From Sciurus carolinensis (taxonomy: Eukaryota; Chordata; Mammalia; Rodentia; Sciuridae), in contig NC_062221.1 of assembly GCF_902686445.1 (NCBI RefSeq), forward strand, positions 40,154,075 through 40,218,074: a stretch of DNA of 64,000 nucleotides. The letters are read 5' to 3'. A program made the translations under genes and the position numbers. Shown here piece after piece: positions 58,240-64,000 of this stretch. A model generated the notes under the pieces. It worked only from the letters and a program-made list of their open reading frames with translations. It was not told the DNA's origin and did no database searches. Positions within the stretch are counted from its first letter, which is position 1. Each line of letters opens with the position of its first letter.

Positions 58240-60790
58240 ACTGACAAAAACCCCAATAGTGTATTATAGATTAAAAAGGTCAAATATTACTAATTTTACA
58301 TTTTACAACCTAATACATTCATACAATAGAGACAATAAAATATTATTCCAGAAAAATGTCTTTTAATATTGGGGAAATCTTATTAAAATTTCATGGCATA
58401 TTGTAAAATGAGAAAAGCATTTATAAAACTATGGAAATGTTATTTTAACTTTGCAGGATACAATAGTAAAAAGAGTGCAAGTCTATCAATAAAAACTTGA
58501 TAGTATTTATCTGCAAAAAAAGTACATTAAATCATTTCCATGTCCACTATTTACATCGACTACTAAAACAAAATAAATATATTTCCCCAAAATTTGAGTC
58601 ATAAAAATCCACCATGGCATTGTTAGGTCTCTATTAACCACACAAATACACAGGTGTGGAGCGCTGTAGAACAGCTGACCGCATATCCATCTTCTAGGTT
58701 GACCTTGACCTTCTTGCACAATTAGACAAGAGGAGAGTTGATAATCTACAGCAGAGATGACCAGAGTCACATACTTAGAGGGTGAACTCATGATCAAATG
58801 ATGTGCATTTTGACATTCTGACCACTTGGCTCTGTATTCATTTATATTTGATTTCCACAGAGAAGATTAGTCATCTCTTGCCTGTACAAATGACCTACAG
58901 CTACACTTGGACTTATTTTCTTGGAGTCTTCCTTTGACTTTTTATAAAACATGTTGTAGATACAAGAAGACAAGAAGAAGAGGAAAGGTTTAGATATAAT
59001 GTTACATTTTCAGTTTGTGATGAGCTAGAACATCGTACTTAAAACTGAGTTCAGGAAGATAAGAATTAGCAAAGTCTTTACATTTTTGGAAATTGACCCA
59101 CAATTAACATAACCTCACCATTACTTATGTGAAACACTTGACAACAAAATAAATAAATTGAACCATGATTTAAAAGTTATTTAAAAAACAACAACAACAT
59201 AGTATAGTTTATCTTACCCATAAGCATAATGGGTATTTATAGCATGATCTAGAAATGACAACAATTTCACTATACACCTTAAATTTTTGGTCCTTCTCAT
59301 TACCATTCTTTTAATAATGTTAGAATGAAACTAGTGCTCATGATAATATAATCTGACCACTATCATTTGTGCAAAGCTAAAATTTCAGTAATATTATCTG
59401 TGTGTTGAGAATCTAGAAGAGAATTTATATTTCTATTTTGAAGGAAAGAGGAGTCTTACTGTGTGCTTTTAAAATGCATTTGGTTTAAAAGCCCACGTAA
59501 TCTGAAAAGTTGCAGGGAGAAAGAAGATCCACTTAAAGTAATGTGACAATTTGTGACATTCTGAAAAAAAAATTGTAATATAAGATGAAACCCTCAACAG
59601 AGATCGCAAGAACAGGATTGCTATTTACTTTGCAGTTAGAACTTCTAAATTTTTAGAGGAAGGAGGACACTAAAATCAGGTGTATACACTAAAGTCCCTA
59701 GTGGCTAGCCAATGTAATGGAAAGTTCCTTTAGGCCAAGATCCCAACAATGCCACAACTTGGGTGGGAAGCTTATAAGGAAAAACAGGAAGTGATGCCAG
59801 GGATCACAAAAGGACACTTCCCTTTCCATCGGGATGAGAATTTTAAAGGGGTGCTATGCACCCAAGGTGAGGCAGGGGGAGGCAGAGTGTCTCTCAGATA
59901 AAGCCACAACCTACGGCCTGACACGCAGACTTTAAAACCTGGAAGACCATGCCCTATGAGGAAGTTTTCTGAGTTTGAATATACTACATCATGAGGTCTG
60001 TAACTTGTACTTTGTAATCATTCTCTACCAGGTACGCATGGAATCTACTACTTCTTGACCACATTCATTCTGGGAATTTAAAAATTCCTCTCTTTAGTTA
60101 CTCTTACTATTTTACTTTCACAGAGGCTCTTGTATTGTATTCAATTTAAGGTCACAGTGACAATGGGTTTGGGTGGACCGGCATGAGAGTTAAACAGAGA
60201 AGTTTCTCTTTCTTCCCTCTTCTTCCACCTGCTGCCCAAAAAGTACCTAAAGTTATGTAAGCTTTACTCCTGAACCATGTCAAACTCCTCGGTGCGTGTG
60301 TACCAGGTCCATGACCAGGGGCCCCAGGGTCAACACTGTGGTGTTTTGTGTAGCTATAAAATTTAGTGAATTATCCTCACCTTGCTAAAATAAAACAAAA
60401 CAAAATAAAAACTGGGTAATGCCATAGGAACCAAAGAATCCGTTGAAAATAACTTCATGGACGAAGTACTTCATTTTCCCTTTCTCTGTCTCCTGTGGAA
60501 TACTGATTCATCTCAGGTCTTTAAATCTTAAAAAGATCATTCCCAAGTTAACAGATGAATTTATAATCAACTTTCTTCTTGGCAAAAGACTAGGAGTTTT
60601 CACATATAATTAGAAAGAAAAATTCCTTTACTTCTTTTCTCAAAGTTATCATTGAGATTTTTCCTACCTAGAATTTTTAAATGTTCCCCCCACCTGCTGT
60701 CACTTTATTTTCCTCTTTATTGCTTTATTCTTTTCTTTCAAGTACTCACTTACATGTTACAAACCATATATATTTTTTATATTTACTGTC
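58240..60790. other. Unclassified non-coding sequence
   Basis: No gene recognised. The 96-codon minus frame at 58507-58797 has no domain. 59700-60370 has higher GC and could be a degraded LTR or a single-copy element; I could not place it. Confidence 0.5.
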
Positions 60791-60794
60791 TTTT

Positions 60795-60925
60795 CTTACT
60801 AGCGGAAGATAAAGTCCAGGAGGGCAGGAAATTTTTGACTTTGTTGACTAGAATACTGCCTGGCCCAAAGAAGAGTCTCATTTTTTTTTTTTTTCTGAAT
60901 GAATTGACCAATTAATGAAATTGAA
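60795..60925 (+). repeat. L2 LINE 3'-end fragment with internal T-run
   Basis: "ccaggagggcaggaaatttt" (about 60815-60834), "tgactttgttgactagaata", "ctgcctggcccaaagaagag" (about 60856-60875) and "tgaatgaattgaccaattaa" follow the L2 3' end. A run of about 14 T (60881-60894) interrupts it near the terminus. Confidence 0.7.
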
Positions 60926-60949
60926 AGGGGGAAATTAGAGGAAGAAACA

Positions 60950-61190
60950 GTATAGAATAATGTTTATTGATATAGATTCTAGAGTCAGGTTGTTTGGATT
61001 CAAAATACATTTCTGTTTTTATTTGTTATAGAACCTGAAGAAAGCTATTTATATTCTCTCCTATTCTTCATCTGTAAAAAAGGGAAATACTAGAACTGCC
61101 TCATAATGTGTAAGGATTAATTTAAATCATTTTAGAATAGAATCAAACACTATTTCTGAAATAGCATATAGTAAATAAATGTGAAATAAT
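60950..61190 (+). repeat. MIR SINE, nearly full length
   Basis: "cagtatagaataatgtttat" (about 60948-60967), "gattctagagtcaggttgtt" (about 60976-60995), "tggattcaaaatacatttct", "tcttcatctgtaaaaaaggg" (about 61065-61084), "aactgcctcataatgtgtaa", "ggattaatttaaatcatttt" and "tagcatatagtaaataaatg" follow MIR from head to 3' end. Confidence 0.82.
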
Positions 61191-61199
61191 ATCATCATA

Positions 61200-61935
61200 A
61201 TCACATAATCACTGTAATCATCATCTTTGTTATAGTTTTATGAGGGTAGCACAAAAAGATATAATCATGAATAGTTATTTAAGAATACTTCAGTAAATAC
61301 CAATTCAGAGGAAATTATTTCAGCTTCTCTTTACATACATCTGTCTGGCTACACATCAATGATCCCACTGTCCAAAGAGAATTGCTTCTTCCTCCCTCCC
61401 CAAGTTCTTTCTGTGCAAAGGTCTGAGTTTTGTGCACAGAAATGGTCCATCGTTGCCTTGGAGTCACTTGGACCGATGGGCTTTCTATTTTACCTACTCA
61501 AGAGCACAGCTTTCAGGACTGTAAAGAGGTGTTTCAGGGAGGGTTGGTAGTAGCTCCTGGAAGAAGTTTGTTCTGGTTTTGGATGAAGTGAGCTAATTGA
61601 TCACTAAGGATTCCTCTGGCTGTCAAGTTTTATGAACTTTTCTATCCTTCAAAGAAAGGGCAAAAAGAAAAAAAAATGGGGAAAAGCATGCTTTTCCTTG
61701 TTCATTATCCATGTCTCCATTTCACTCATTCATTTATCCATTGCTTTGTTCTACCTTTTTTGACTCTGGACAAAAGGCTTTATGATGAGACAAAGACAAA
61801 CCAGACTTCAGCTTTGTCACCAGGGAGCGTGGTCTTTCAAATATGGCACCAGTGAGAGGCAAGGTAGAGGCCAGAATGAAATCAATTTTGCTGTTTTTTC
61901 TGATAAACTTAGTCTTGTCTTACAGTTGTTCTAAG
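61200..61935. other. Unclassified non-coding sequence
   Basis: No feature recognised. Confidence 0.5.
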
Positions 61936-61939
61936 TTAC

Positions 61940-62135
61940 AATACCCAAAATGGTAACCAGAGGCCACATGTCACTATTTAAATTGGAATGAATTAAGATT
62001 AAAGCTTCATTCTTTGGGCCATTAGCCATGTTCGAGGTACTCAGTATCCACATGTGGTTAGAACCTCCAGCCCTGGAGAGCACAGATGGAGAACACCGCC
62101 ATCATCACAGAAGGTTCTGTGGGGGGCAATGCTGC
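61940..62135. mobile_element. Non-autonomous hAT-type DNA transposon (MER-type), second copy
   Basis: "aatggtaaccagaggccaca" (61949-61968), "tgtcactatttaaattggaa", "tagccatgttcgaggtactc", "agtatccacatgtggttaga" (62043-62062) and "catcatcacagaaggttctg" (62100-62119) match, in order, the same family as 27285-27455. There is no coding sequence. Confidence 0.68.
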
Positions 62136-62139
62136 ACCC

Positions 62140-64000
62140 TGGGATATGAGTTACTGATAAATTCATAAGTAATGAAGAATTTTCTGGGGTCTAACATTAT
62201 CTAATATTAGCTAGCTTATTAAGGCAAACTTAATTGAAATGGCAAGCAATAATCATTAGCAGAGATTCCAAATTAGTTTAAAGGTAGCCATGGTTTTGAA
62301 ATTAATTCCAAACACTGGCTGCCCTCAGTGCCTTGTTACAGCCTCTTATTCCTGCCATTAGACAACAGCAAACCCCACATATGGTGCCCTGACTGGTCAC
62401 ATGATTTTTTAATATCCACATGATGGCACTAAAATGGCCTATTAGATTTACAGTGTCATTAACCTTCCAAAATAAAATGAGAGTCTGCTCTGGCAGAGGA
62501 AAAAAAAAAGTGTGACTGCTGTTGGGTTTTGGGTAACCAGTCTGTGAGGAAATGCTGACAGGGGTCAGTGTGACATCATCTTTCATTCAGCCCCAAAGCT
62601 GTCAGGCCCTCCCCAGATGTCTGAAACGCAGATATAAATTTTCATTATCCAGCAGCAAAGGGCCAGAGGTACACCAAATGAATTTTTTACCAATCAAATT
62701 ATAGCTCGTTGCCAGATTAAGTGTAAACACTAATTTTGTGAAGTTTTCTTCTGGTCATTTATCTCCAACTCCACAAAGTAACCTTGCTGAAGCTGAAAAG
62801 ATTTCAAAATCAAATTATTGTTTTTATAATCTTATTGTGGATACCACAAAATTGAATAAAATGAAATTCCATTAATAATGAACGGTGCCTTCTTCCATGG
62901 AACAATTAGATTTTTTTTTTTTGCATTTTTTAAAAAAGAAAATGCAGAGTCAAGGAATTCTAAGGAATCAGAGAAGATATGACTCTGCCATTCTAGGTCT
63001 TGGTTTCTCCATCTATAGAACAGTGAGCTGAATATGGAGATCATTAAGTCTGTGGTATGAGAACGGCTATCAGGATTCATGCTTCCATATTGGCAAATTT
63101 GATGTCCATGAGCCCACATTTTAAATACAAGTTTTTGGGATAAAATAACTTCCAATTCAAAAATTTGATAGGGTTGTACAAATTCAGTCTGGTATTGGTT
63201 ACTTGGGAGTTAGAATTGATTTTCCCTTAGACATAATGTGAAAGTGGTATCTTTTGTCATAGGTATATCTTGATGATTACAGATGCACTAAAACAAAACA
63301 AGTATTCTATTATCAATAGTAAAAATACCATAGTATCTACCTGATTCAATAATACGCACACAGGAAGAGATATTCATGCTTTACTTTGGATGTCACAAAC
63401 TCTTATTTCCTCTGGTTTAGACTCTGCAGCCCCTCTATCCTTTCTCAAGTTTCAAGCCACTAGTAGTGACTCATATGGCCTCAGGGAGATCCTCTGGCAG
63501 GCTGGGATCCTGGTCTTAAGAAGCAGAACATGAAGGACATGGTAGGGATACAGGTAAGGAAGTTTGGGAGGGAAGACACAAAGGGATGCCCAGTGCTTCT
63601 ACCATGTTTAAAGCCCATAAGTTCTCAAGAAAGGAAAAATGGTGGCTCTAGAACTTTCTTCTGAGCCTAGAAGTGACATTTGACTACTGTACTCTAGGGT
63701 CCTTTCTATGTCCCCATTATTCCCATATATGTATGAGAATACACACACACACATACACACACACCCCTTGTAGAATAAGACAGATCATCAGGTGCCAGGA
63801 ATAAGCCTTTACCCCAAAACATAGAAAGGCTTTATTTCAGAACAAGATCAAAGTACCACACTAATGGAGAATCTTTCTTCAAGGAAGTGATGTGGTATCT
63901 GAACTAAGGGGCATAGGAGTATGATGGGAAGCTACTTAGATATAGGAAGAGTAATTGAGAGGAGAAGGAGAATGTCCTCTCCTGCTGTACCCATTAGCAT
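62140..64000. other. Unique non-coding sequence to the window end
   Basis: No exon or classified repeat is called. T-run near 62910-62922. A (CA)n stretch lies at about 63741-63763. 62280-62650 is a compact, low-repeat, moderately GC-rich block (see findings). The minus frames of 94 and 107 codons (62302-62586, 62832-63155) have no recognised domain. Confidence 0.55.
63741..63763. repeat. (CA)n microsatellite, interrupted
   Basis: About eleven CA units with one TA interruption. Confidence 0.9.

Noticed and set aside
59700..60370. Possible LTR or retroviral remnant because of higher GC
   Set aside because: I could not identify matching ends, a primer-binding site, a polyadenylation signal in the right place or any viral-like coding remnant.
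1..64000. CRISPR arrays, operons, phage or bacterial mobile elements
   Set aside because: No regularly spaced direct repeats, no compact gene layout and no ribosome binding sites exist; the DNA is clearly mammalian.

Overview
This window is non-coding mammalian nuclear DNA. The diagnostic signal is a set of SINEs made of a B1-like (7SL-derived) 5' half joined to an ID-like (tRNA-derived) 3' half, together with ID-type elements that carry an extra A/T-rich 3' module. That combination is typical of squirrels (Sciuridae: ground squirrels, marmots and relatives). Two L1 3' ends look like the same rodent lineage. The DNA is AT-rich and CpG-poor, with no CpG island, no recognisable protein-coding exon, no structural RNA gene and no CRISPR or prokaryotic feature. 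I read it as a gene desert or the inside of a very large intron; the sequence alone cannot tell which.

Layout. 0-5 kb is mostly unique AT-rich sequence with old MIR/L2 fragments at 3.1-4.3 kb and a TG/CA microsatellite at 3.7 kb. 5.4-6.3 kb holds two B1-ID SINEs around an (AT)n/poly-T tract. 9.1-11 kb holds a MIR, an L2 piece and a well-preserved MLT1-type LTR. 11-20 kb is largely unique sequence with MIR remnants, two ID-type SINEs and short microsatellites. 20.0-24.5 kb is dense in repeats: a B1-ID SINE with a perfect 11-nt target-site duplication, an L2 3' end, an L1M 3' UTR, and further L2 and MIR pieces. 24.5-27 kb is mostly unique. 27-31.5 kb is again dense: MIR, a hAT-type DNA element, a squirrel L1 3' UTR and L2. 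31.5-48.7 kb is mainly unique, with a 30-bp minisatellite, an ID-type SINE and scattered MIR/L2. 48.7-49.9 kb has a MER2-like Tigger element and a MER5-like element. 51.4-54.8 kb is the most layered region: a B1-ID SINE, a (TC)n tract, an L1M 3' UTR, then a roughly 1.5-kb L2 interrupted by a younger L1 with a 5' inversion. 58-64 kb has one more B1-ID SINE, L2, MIR and a second hAT-type element.

The best structural observations are a perfect 18-bp inverted repeat plus 19-bp direct repeat at the edge of the MER2-like element (48743-48807), which looks like a template-switch event, and the twin-primed L1 nested in L2 (about 54070-54590). I found no new biological system and do not claim one. The longest open reading frames (up to about 128 codons) fall inside repeats or have no recognisable domain or gene structure.
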